The notes below the pieces were generated by a model. That model was not told the origin of the DNA, did no database searches, and was given only the letters and a program-made list of their open reading frames with translations. From Planctomycetales bacterium (GTDB lineage: Bacteria > 4484-113 > JAFGCY01), in contig JAHEFU010000162.1 of assembly GCA_024645305.1 (NCBI GenBank), positions 1 through 6,671 on the forward strand: DNA of 6,671 nt, written 5' to 3'. Positions 1 to 5,371 of the stretch are shown here, piece after piece. Each line of letters starts with the position of its first letter. Within the stretch, counting starts at the first letter, position 1. The position numbers and the translations under genes were made by a program.

Positions 1-330
1 CTACGCAATTCCTCTACCAGTTCCGCGTAATCCTCGCTGTCCTCAGCGATCCCCTCCTCCTGGTAAACCTCCCAGAGTCCCTGCAGGTCTTCCAGGCTGC
101 GACTGGAATCATCATAGGCATCCAGCACACCGCTGAGGGCGCTGATTTCCTGGCTCACCTCCGTGGACACCCTGTGATCATCCCAGAACCCCGGTTCCTC
201 ACGTCTTGCGTTCAGTTCCGCCAGCCGGCTGCGACGTGTATCGACGTCAAAGATACCTCCGCATTTCTGCGATGAGATCGGCTGCTTTTGCCAGTTCCTG
301 GCGAATTTCATGGGCTTGCATGGCAGTCAT
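1..330 (-). CDS. prfB: Peptide chain release factor 2 (RF2), 5' part, with programmed +1 frameshift
   Basis: RF2 recognises UGA and UAA stop codons in the ribosomal A site and triggers peptide release. The reading is complement(250..330) joined to complement(<1..248), skipping base 249. The pre-shift part, from the ATG at 330, gives 27 residues ending MRRYL at an in-frame TGA (249-247). After the +1 shift the frame continues DVDTRRSRLAELNARREEPG, then FWDD, for 82 codons to the window edge. This matches the RF2 N-terminal domain (E. coli: RGYL/DYDAKKERLEEVNAEL, then a P-x-x-W motif). It is acidic and helical, as expected for domain 1. The GGQ and SPF tripeptides would lie beyond base 1. The start is uncertain: ATG 330 has only a weak GGA four bases upstream. 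ATG 321 would give 24 pre-shift residues, close to 25 in E. coli, and fits a leaderless transcript. The gene follows the lipid kinase after a 67 bp gap. It is probably autoregulated by RF2 level. Confidence 0.93.
246..260 (-). promoter_or_regulatory. prfB: Programmed +1 ribosomal frameshift site of prfB
   Basis: Read on the minus strand the site is GGAGG TAT CTT TGA C. It has an internal Shine-Dalgarno-like GGAGG (260-256), a three-base spacer, the slippery CTT (252-250), the zero-frame TGA (249-247) and a following C (246). The element, its order and its three-base spacing match the known bacterial prfB site (AGGGGG TAT CTT TGA C in E. coli). Upstream of the TGA the RF2 sequence is in the zero frame, and downstream it is in the +1 frame. 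This is exactly what the mechanism requires. When RF2 is scarce the ribosome pauses at UGA, tRNA-Leu slips from CUU to UUU and synthesis continues. When RF2 is plentiful it terminates its own translation. Confidence 0.95.
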
Positions 331-334
331 TATA
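329..334 (-). promoter_or_regulatory. Candidate -10 hexamer for prfB
   Basis: The minus strand reads a perfect TATAAT that overlaps the ATG at 330. The next ATG in the prfB frame (321) begins seven bases after it, so a transcript from this promoter would start at about that codon. I see no good -35: the best is AGGACA at 355-350 with 15 bp spacing. If the promoter is real, prfB can be transcribed separately from the lipid kinase and would start at ATG 321 without a leader. The motif is visible; its activity is inferred. Confidence 0.35.
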
Positions 335-397
335 TCCAAGTTGCAGCACTGTCCTGGCTTTGGAACTGCACGAGGCCTGGAATACCTGAAGTTGTGC

Positions 398-1288
398 TCA
401 GCGCAGCAAGCGCAGTTCTCCTGTTACACAGTGCATCTCCAGGCTGCGCTGGCCCCAGCTGTAGCACTCTCCATCCAGGGCTACCATGGGAATGCTCTCC
501 TCGGATTCCACGCTGATCCTCTCAGCCTGGCGATACACAACCATCCTGTGACCGATGTGCCCGCCACGGATGGCCACAGGCATCAGCTTCAGCATGTCGA
601 GCTTACCGGTCTCCCTGATCATCAGCAAGTCCAGCTTGCCGTCAGTGATATTCGCTTCAGGAGCAATCAGGGTCCCCCCTCCAATTCGATCGCTGTTCAT
701 TCCGAGGATCCAGTAGAAGCGGCCTGTTTTGGTGTAACCCTCCGTGCTGACCGTCACAGTCCTGCAGCGCATCCGAGACAGCGCCAGCAGGAACAACAGG
801 TTGTAATTGCTGCGCAGCAGGCTGCCGTGGCGTTCCCGTTCCTGCAGGGTCTCGGTGTCTATCCCAAATCCGGCGCTGTTGATGAAACGCAGGTCGCCTA
901 GCATCCCGTAGTCACTGACTGTGGCTGATAGACCGGACAGGTGACTGACCCGTTCGTGCATCCCAGTGGGAAATCCGAGGAAGCCCGCAAAGTCATTTCC
1001 CGTGCCGGAGGGCAGAATGGCGAGGACCTGCCGGCTGGTGTCAATATGCTGGAACACCCTGTTCAGTGTGCCATCCCCACCGATCACGACTACCAGTTCA
1101 TGACTCGCCTGACTCCCGCTGACGACCCGCCGCATGTCGTCAAGATCCTCAGGACAGGCAATCTGTACTCCGGGAAGGACCTGCGGAAGCAGCTCACGGT
1201 ACTGTTCCAGCTTGCTCATCTGCCCGCGCGACAGAATAGCGAGGCAAGCCGCTGAACCGAATTCCCTGTTGATGCTGATGCCTTGCAA
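398..1288 (-). CDS. Diacylglycerol kinase / YegS-type lipid kinase
   Basis: The family transfers the gamma-phosphate of ATP to diacylglycerol or a related membrane lipid at the inner face of the membrane. From the chosen TTG start the protein has 296 residues, the usual family length. Motifs in order: nucleotide-binding VVVIGGDGTLNRV (about 66-78), ILPSGTGNDFAGF (about 91-103), the NSAGFGID turn (about 137-144), GGGTLIAPEANITDGKLDLL (204-223), and VALDGE (269-274), which carries the probable catalytic Asp/Glu pair. The usual N-P-x-S-G motif of the first strand is not recognisable (AILSRGQMSK instead). The frame stays open to a TTG at 1444, but that would run 125 bp into the divergent gene and its signal peptide. 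TTG 1288 has AGGTGG five bases upstream. GTG 1336 and ATG 1222 are alternatives. Family assignment is firm; the true lipid substrate cannot be read from the sequence. Confidence 0.88.
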   Translation of the reverse strand: MQGISINREFGSAACLAILSRGQMSKLEQYRELLPQVLPGVQIACPEDLDDMRRVVSGSQASHELVVVIGGDGTLNRVFQHIDTSRQVLAILPSGTGNDFAGFLGFPTGMHERVSHLSGLSATVSDYGMLGDLRFINSAGFGIDTETLQERERHGSLLRSNYNLLFLLALSRMRCRTVTVSTEGYTKTGRFYWILGMNSDRIGGGTLIAPEANITDGKLDLLMIRETGKLDMLKLMPVAIRGGHIGHRMVVYRQAERISVESEESIPMVALDGECYSWGQRSLEMHCVTGELRLLR

Positions 1289-1319
1289 TTGGCCACCTGG
1301 TGTATCGTATTGCCTGATT

Positions 1320-2432
1320 ATGCCACGAACTGGCACTGACAGTCGGCGCTGGAATCCGGGCAATGCTGCCCGCATCTGCGCTGCTGCGCTGCTGAGCAGC
1401 CTGCTGGGATTGATCCTGCTTGGTAATGCCGCCCAGGCCTTCAATGCCTACCAGGACATTTTCGTGATGCTCAGCGCGCGGCCCCTGGGCATGGGTGGGG
1501 CTGCGGCAGCCGTCAGTGACCCATCTTCCGTATTCACCAATCCGGCATGCCTCGCGGGATACCGCGGCCTGAAGCTGATGCACAACCACAGTGCCCGGCA
1601 TTTCCCCGGCAGCACTGAGGGCGGTAGCAGCGAATGGGACCAGCTGGACGGCGACAGCCAGGCCCTGGTGATCGGCCTGCCCATCGGGACCTATGCCCAC
1701 GGCTTCACCTTCAGCGGGGAGATGGGTTATGACTTCCGCGGCCATCCTGATAACGGCAGCCTGGGCTATCCCCGTGAGCAGTACTGGGGTACGCAAAGCA
1801 TAGATGCCTTTGCCAGCTCTGCCTGCCTGCCACTGAGGGGAGGCATCGCCCTGCGCCGCGAATTCAGCCGCTTCACTCCCGCAAGGGAGGATGACAACGG
1901 TCTGGCATGGCTGCGTCTCGGGGAGGGCCTGCAGACCGGCATCATGGCCCGGGTCTGGCCGGGGCTGGACTACGGACGCAGCGAACTGAAGATGGACTAC
2001 GACTGGACACTGCTCTCAGCAAAGGAGGATCGCAATGCCTTTGACGAGCTGACCAGCCGGCTGAAACAGCGGCGCGAGGGCTGGGCCCTGCATCCCGTGG
2101 GCTGGCTGTGCCTGGCCAGTGATGAGGTGAATGAGGAATACATTTTCGGTGGCAAGGATGACAACCCAGCCAGCCTGCACGGACTGGGCAGCATCCACGC
2201 AGGCAACAGAAGCCGCCGGCTCAGCCTGCTGGGACTGGAACTCAACATTGGCAACGGCATCGCCCTGCGGCGCGGCAGCTTTGATGGCAGGCCGACAGTC
2301 GGCATGAGCCTGCAACTGCCCGGTATCAGGGTTAATTATGCTGAAGTGGAGGACATGCTGCCTCAGATCGTCGGCAGCGGCTCCGGTTTTGCGGATGTGC
2401 ACATCTACGGATTTGAGAGCGAGTTCTTCTGA
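1320..2432 (+). CDS. Exported PorV/TraF_2-like outer-membrane beta-barrel protein
   Basis: From the ATG at 1320 the product has 370 residues. It has a basic N-terminus (RR at 9-10), a hydrophobic stretch AALLSSLLGLILLG (about 22-35) and an AQA cleavage motif at 38-40. Right after it comes FNAYQDIFVMLSARPLGMGG, then AVSD, SSVFTNPACLAGYRGLKL. This pattern (ARxLGMGGA, short gap, NPAxLA) is the N-terminal hallmark of PorV/UPF0164 and TraF_2 proteins, which are FadL-like barrels. Later segments alternate polar and aromatic residues, and the chain ends in FF, as many outer-membrane proteins end in an aromatic residue. The start is chosen because it gives a clean signal peptide; the open frame reaches back to 1134, opposite the lipid kinase, with no signal peptide at its front. 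No strong ribosome-binding site is seen. The 3' end overlaps the convergent VOC gene by 28 bp. Cargo or role is unknown. Confidence 0.75.
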   Translation: MPRTGTDSRRWNPGNAARICAAALLSSLLGLILLGNAAQAFNAYQDIFVMLSARPLGMGGAAAAVSDPSSVFTNPACLAGYRGLKLMHNHSARHFPGSTEGGSSEWDQLDGDSQALVIGLPIGTYAHGFTFSGEMGYDFRGHPDNGSLGYPREQYWGTQSIDAFASSACLPLRGGIALRREFSRFTPAREDDNGLAWLRLGEGLQTGIMARVWPGLDYGRSELKMDYDWTLLSAKEDRNAFDELTSRLKQRREGWALHPVGWLCLASDEVNEEYIFGGKDDNPASLHGLGSIHAGNRSRRLSLLGLELNIGNGIALRRGSFDGRPTVGMSLQLPGIRVNYAEVEDMLPQIVGSGSGFADVHIYGFESEFF

Positions 2433-2869
2433 TTCTGCCCCACGCCATCTTCAGGCACCATACCGCAGCTGCAGACACCCCGTCCCCAGGGCTGCTCCAT
2501 GCGCTCGTGGCTGATCACCACGGGATACCCGTCCGGATCATAGATGAAGAAGTGGAAACGCCCGTCTTCGCTACTGGGCGGGGCACTGAGCCGCTGGCGC
2601 AGCTGGTAGAAATGCTCGTACAGCTCCTCCAGCTCCTGCATGCTGTCCACAACCCAGCCGAAGTAGTGCTGCGGCTCCTGCGGTGGTTTTCCCAGGCCGA
2701 TTGTCAGCAGCAGGTTGCAGCGCGTCAGCCAGGCAATCTCCGCCTGGCCATGGTCGTAGTGGAATCCCAGCACCGTGGTGTAGAAATCTATGCTGGTTTT
2801 CATGTCCTCCACCGCAATGTGGATGTGCATGCTGCCAACTGGTTTGACGGGTCGGTTTGCCACGTTCAT
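2405..2869 (-). CDS. VOC (glyoxalase/bleomycin-resistance fold) protein
   Basis: The 154-residue protein has the vicinal-oxygen-chelate fold, used by metal enzymes such as glyoxalase I, dioxygenases and thiol transferases, and by drug-binding proteins. The first half shows MHIHIAVEDMKTSIDFYTTV followed by LGFHYD (14-39), the standard beta-alpha start with a candidate metal His at 17. A linker with HYFGWVVDSMQELEELYEHF (68-87) starts the second half, which ends in FHFFIYDPDGYPVVIS (105-120). In most VOC enzymes the residue four after the G of DPDG is a metal-binding Glu; here it is Val118, so metal chemistry is doubtful. The C-terminal tail (from about 125) is unlike the family and contains CSC. 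The gene lies 17 bp after uppP on the same strand and is probably cotranscribed. Substrate is not known. A link to bacillithiol, as in the VOC enzyme FosB, is only a possibility from the nearby bshA. Confidence 0.82.
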   Translation of the reverse strand: MNVANRPVKPVGSMHIHIAVEDMKTSIDFYTTVLGFHYDHGQAEIAWLTRCNLLLTIGLGKPPQEPQHYFGWVVDSMQELEELYEHFYQLRQRLSAPPSSEDGRFHFFIYDPDGYPVVISHERMEQPWGRGVCSCGMVPEDGVGQNQKNSLSNP

Positions 2870-2886
2870 ATTCTAGCCTGAGCGCC

Positions 2887-3681
2887 TCAGCCCCAGAGCA
2901 GGGCGGCACAGCCCAGCAGCGCACAGTATATGGAAAAGTAGTACAGGCGACGTCTGCGGAGCATTGCCAGCAGGAAGCGGATGGCCAGCACGCCGCTGAT
3001 GGCCGCCACGGCAAAGCCGCAGGCAAGGGCAACGATGGGTACATTGCCACTGGAGGTATCGGCGGCCATGTCAGGCAGGCTCAGCAGGACCGCCCCGAGG
3101 ATCACTGGCACGCTGAGCAAGAATGAAAAGCGCGCGGCCCTGTTGTAGTCGAGGCCGAACATCAGCATTGCACTGATTGTGCTGCCGCTGCGGCTGATGC
3201 CGGGCAGCACTGCCAGGGCCTGGGCCACTCCGGCCGCCAGCGCCCTGCCCCAGCCCGGCATGCTCAGGGGATCGCCTGCGTCCGTTGCACGATGCCTGCG
3301 CTCCATCAACTCTGCAATGAACAGCAGCAGCGCCGTCAACAGCAGGAACCAACCGACGGATTGCACTGCCTGAGGCCCGTCCACCAGGGTCTCGATGCGG
3401 TCCTTGAATGGCAGGGCCAGACTGACTGTCACCGCAGTTGCCAGGGCCAGGGCGCCGATGTACTGCCAGCGGTGGCCGCGCAGCAGGGCCAGCAGATCCC
3501 GCCCGTAGACCACGAGTACGCTGATCAGCGTGGCCAGGTGCAGCATGATCTCGGTTGTCACACCCTGCGGATTTATGCCCAGCATGTGCTGGGCCAGGAT
3601 GAGGTGGCCGCTGGAGCTGACCGGCAGGAATTCCGTAAGGCCCTGGACCAGTCCGAGTATGATGAAGTCGAGGATTTCCAA
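2887..3681 (-). CDS. uppP: Undecaprenyl-diphosphatase (UppP/BacA)
   Basis: This integral membrane enzyme dephosphorylates undecaprenyl diphosphate to the monophosphate lipid carrier used for peptidoglycan and other envelope polymers. It also gives bacitracin tolerance. The 264 residues match the usual length. Both signature motifs are intact: QGLTEFLPVSSSGHLILAQH (13-32) with Glu17 and His26, and LPGISRSGSTIS (159-170) with Ser163 and Arg164. Conserved ARFSFLLSVPVILGA follows (183-197). Several hydrophobic helices are evident, with a basic cytoplasmic segment RRRR at 242-245. The start is TTG: it gives the expected family N-terminus, and an in-frame TAG nine bases before it removes any longer start. 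No Shine-Dalgarno sequence is seen. It heads a minus-strand pair with the VOC gene and diverges from the NTF2-like gene across 45 bp. Confidence 0.96.
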   Translation of the reverse strand: MEILDFIILGLVQGLTEFLPVSSSGHLILAQHMLGINPQGVTTEIMLHLATLISVLVVYGRDLLALLRGHRWQYIGALALATAVTVSLALPFKDRIETLVDGPQAVQSVGWFLLLTALLLFIAELMERRHRATDAGDPLSMPGWGRALAAGVAQALAVLPGISRSGSTISAMLMFGLDYNRAARFSFLLSVPVILGAVLLSLPDMAADTSSGNVPIVALACGFAVAAISGVLAIRFLLAMLRRRRLYYFSIYCALLGCAALLWG

Positions 3682-3687
3682 CGGGGC

Positions 3688-3696
3688 ATTCTAGCA
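3688..3696 (-). promoter_or_regulatory. Candidate extended -10 promoter of uppP
   Basis: The minus strand reads TGC TAGAAT: a TGn extension directly before a hexamer with five of six consensus bases. The hexamer ends six bases before the TTG start of uppP, so transcription would begin at about the start codon (leaderless). No -35 is recognisable, which extended -10 promoters can tolerate. Confidence 0.45.
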
Positions 3697-3709
3697 CCGC
3701 TGCCGGTGC
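3694..3709. repeat. Inverted repeat between divergent promoters
   Basis: The sequence GCACCG CTGC CGGTGC is a perfect 6 bp inverted repeat with a 4 bp centre. It sits between the -10 hexamer of uppP and that of the NTF2-like gene, and its left arm overlaps the TGC extension of the uppP promoter. The position would suit an operator acting on both genes. A short GC-rich repeat in GC-rich DNA can also arise by chance. Confidence 0.35.
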
Positions 3710-3714
3710 AGGCC

Positions 3715-3720
3715 TATAAT
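3715..3720 (+). promoter_or_regulatory. Candidate -10 promoter of the NTF2-like gene
   Basis: A perfect TATAAT ends six bases before the ATG at 3727. A normal start site about seven bases downstream would fall on the A of that ATG, giving a leaderless message, and no Shine-Dalgarno sequence lies in between. The -35 region (around 3692-3697, TAGCAC) is a poor match, so strength is uncertain. Confidence 0.5.
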
Positions 3721-3726
3721 TGTCGC

Positions 3727-4158
3727 ATGCCCGACAGCCACCCGCATGCCGCTGCATTCATAGAGCATATGCAGGCCACCCAGCAGAGTTACGTCCGTCG
3801 TGACCTGGAGAATTACCTGCGGGGATTCTCCGCGGAGTATTTCTCAGTGCAGCTGGACACAGGCTGGGGAGAGGACAAATCCCAGCTGGAAAGCAAGATG
3901 CTGCGTGACATGGCGCAGTTCGAGCTGCAGGACATGCAGCTCAATGTAATCCGCGACTGGTATGCGGGAGAGATCGGGTTTGGACATCTGGAATACCTGA
4001 CCCGCCTGCGCTTCGTGGACAGCGGCAGGATTCTGATAGACAAACGGCGCAACCTGATAGTGGGCAGGCACCTGGGCAATGGCAGCTGGGAAATCATCAG
4101 CAAGATCGTCATCAGTGCCGCCAATTACTTCGAATCTGAATCCACACCTGACATATGA
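3727..4158 (+). CDS. Small NTF2-like/SnoaL-like protein of unknown function
   Basis: The 143-residue protein has no signal peptide or membrane segment and is probably cytoplasmic. Its layout fits the NTF2-like cone fold: an N-terminal amphipathic helix AAFIEHMQATQQSYVRRDLE (8-27), an NYLRGFSAEYF segment (29-39), a second helical part (about 52-65), then long strands, including HLEYLTRLRFVDSG, RILIDKRRNLIVGRH, and SWEIISKIVIS (120-130), the usual final strand. Similar domains serve as small enzymes, binding proteins or stress-linked proteins; none can be chosen here. The open frame extends upstream to 3292, but that part lies antisense to uppP and lacks family resemblance, so ATG 3727, just after TATAAT, is the start. 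Its TGA is 55 bp before the bshA ATG, so it may be the first gene of that unit. Fold assignment is by pattern only. Confidence 0.65.
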   Translation: MPDSHPHAAAFIEHMQATQQSYVRRDLENYLRGFSAEYFSVQLDTGWGEDKSQLESKMLRDMAQFELQDMQLNVIRDWYAGEIGFGHLEYLTRLRFVDSGRILIDKRRNLIVGRHLGNGSWEIISKIVISAANYFESESTPDI

Positions 4159-4201
4159 AATCTGATCATTGCAAATTGAAACGCTTTCTGCCGTTGCGGG
4201 A

Positions 4202-4207
4202 TATGCT
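4202..4207 (+). promoter_or_regulatory. Candidate -10 promoter of bshA
   Basis: TATGCT ends six bases before the bshA ATG at 4214, the same spacing as at the two promoters near 3690-3720. A TTGAAA (4176-4181) could be the -35, but its 20 bp spacing is longer than optimal. A GGGA upstream is too far from the ATG (about 11 bases) to be a good ribosome-binding site. This would allow bshA-thiE-thiS to be transcribed separately from the NTF2-like gene. Confidence 0.35.
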
Positions 4208-4213
4208 GTATTT

Positions 4214-5371
4214 ATGGATCGAAAACTGAAAATCGGCATCACCTGCTATCCCACCTTCGGCGGCAGTGGTGTGGTGGCTACCGAACTGGGGATTGCCCTG
4301 GCGGAATCCGGCCATGAAGTCCATTTCATCACCAACCGCCTGCCGGTCAGGCTGCAGAAGAGCCTGAATGCCGATGTTTCCTTCCATGGCGTGAACGTGC
4401 TGAGTTATGCGCTGTTTCCCCATGAACCCTACACCCTGGCGCTGGCCAGCAAGATGGCCCAGGTGGTGGACACCTATGAGCTGGACCTGCTGCATGTGCA
4501 CTATGCGATCCCCCATGCAGTCAGCGCACACCTGGCGCAGGAAATGCTGGGGGGACGCTTCAAGGTGGTCACCACCCTGCATGGCACGGACATCACCCTG
4601 GTGGGCAATGATCCCAGTCTGCACCCGATCACGCGGTTCGCGATCAACAACAACGATGCGGTAACCGCTGTCTCGGAATGGCTGAAACAGGAAACCATCC
4701 GGGAATTCAGCCCGACAATTGACATTGACGTGATCAGCAACAGTGTTGACATTGAGCAGTTCAGCCCCGATATCGGCCGGGAATGGGCCGGGCGGCACTA
4801 CTGCGAGGCCGGTCTGCCGAACCTGATCCACGTTTCGAATTTCCGGCCGGTGAAGAAGGCCCCGGATGCTGTCCGGGTGTTTGCCAAAGTGCTGGAACGA
4901 ATGCCGGCGCGACTGCTGATGGTGGGTGACGGACCTGACCTGCCAACTGCCATGCAGGCTGCCAAGGACCTTGGGGTCAATGACAAGGTCAGTTTCCTCG
5001 GCAACCGCGAGGACGTGAATTTCCTCATGGCGTCCAGCTGCATCATGCTCATGCCAAGCCAGAGTGAAAGTTTCGGTCTAGCAGCCCTCGAGGCGATGGC
5101 CTGTGAATGCGCGGTTGTGGCTTCACGCACCGGTGGTCTGCCGGACCTCGTGCGCGATGGACTGGACGGATTCATCTGCGACCAGGATGACCTCGACGGT
5201 ATGGCGGCCAGGGTGATTGAACTGCTTGGCGATGAACCGCTGCTGATGCAGATGAAACGCAATGCACGGGCCCGCGCGGTGGAATCCTACCGCGTGGACA
5301 TCGTCATGGACCAGTACCTGGCTCTCTATGACCGAGTACTGACAGGCAAGAGGAGAACAGCGATTGTCTGA
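4214..5371 (+). CDS. bshA: BshA: N-acetyl-alpha-D-glucosaminyl L-malate synthase (bacillithiol biosynthesis)
   Basis: BshA is a cytoplasmic retaining GT4 glycosyltransferase that joins UDP-GlcNAc and L-malate to form GlcNAc-malate, the first step of bacillithiol synthesis. The 385 residues are close to the B. subtilis enzyme (about 377). Family-specific stretches are strong: KLKIGITCYPTFGGSGVVAT (4-23), HYAIPHAVSAHLA (96-108), VTTLHGTDITLVGNDPSL (119-136), LIHVSNFRPVKK (204-215), LLMVGDGPD (234-242). The GT4 E-x7-E motif is ESFGLAALE (285-293), with the nucleotide-sugar phosphate loop Arg211/Lys215 nearby. The ATG at 4214 is chosen because the protein then begins MDRKLKIGITCYP, as in homologues; the frame is open only to a TTG at 4169. 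bshB and bshC, needed for the later steps, are not in the window. Its last 8 bp overlap thiE. A related GT4 with another acceptor cannot be excluded. Confidence 0.92.
   Translation: MDRKLKIGITCYPTFGGSGVVATELGIALAESGHEVHFITNRLPVRLQKSLNADVSFHGVNVLSYALFPHEPYTLALASKMAQVVDTYELDLLHVHYAIPHAVSAHLAQEMLGGRFKVVTTLHGTDITLVGNDPSLHPITRFAINNNDAVTAVSEWLKQETIREFSPTIDIDVISNSVDIEQFSPDIGREWAGRHYCEAGLPNLIHVSNFRPVKKAPDAVRVFAKVLERMPARLLMVGDGPDLPTAMQAAKDLGVNDKVSFLGNREDVNFLMASSCIMLMPSQSESFGLAALEAMACECAVVASRTGGLPDLVRDGLDGFICDQDDLDGMAARVIELLGDEPLLMQMKRNARARAVESYRVDIVMDQYLALYDRVLTGKRRTAIV
5351..5355 (+). promoter_or_regulatory. Strong ribosome-binding site of thiE
   Basis: AGGAG lies inside the end of bshA, eight bases before the TTG at 5364. 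It decides the thiE start in favour of this TTG over the downstream in-frame GTG (5388) and ATG (5391), which lack such a site. It also shows that the organism uses Shine-Dalgarno initiation inside operons. Confidence 0.75.

Noticed and set aside
206..901. Long plus-strand open frame opposite the lipid kinase and prfB
   Set aside because: It is antisense to two recognisable genes, resembles no family, and is low-complexity in the way typical of shadow frames in GC-rich DNA.
1134..1319. Upstream extension of the exported protein
   Set aside because: It lies antisense to the lipid kinase, and placing it in front would bury the signal peptide that begins at 1320.
2433..2500. Rho-independent terminator after the exported protein
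   Set aside because: No GC hairpin followed by a T run is present, and the region is coding sequence of the VOC gene on the other strand.
3292..3726. Upstream extension of the NTF2-like protein
   Set aside because: It is antisense to uppP; the Gln/His-rich product has no fold resemblance, and the fold starts after ATG 3727.
3071..3757. Minus-strand open frame overlapping uppP
   Set aside because: It is a shifted frame of uppP, rich in Pro, Arg and Gly, with no motif; uppP itself is certain.
4140..4213. TPP riboswitch upstream of the bshA-thiE-thiS unit
   Set aside because: An ACCTGA occurs at about 4145, but the partner CTGAGA block and the conserved helices are absent, and the gap is too short for a full aptamer.
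4166..4831. Minus-strand open frame opposite bshA
   Set aside because: bshA is strongly supported on the other strand, and this product resembles nothing known.
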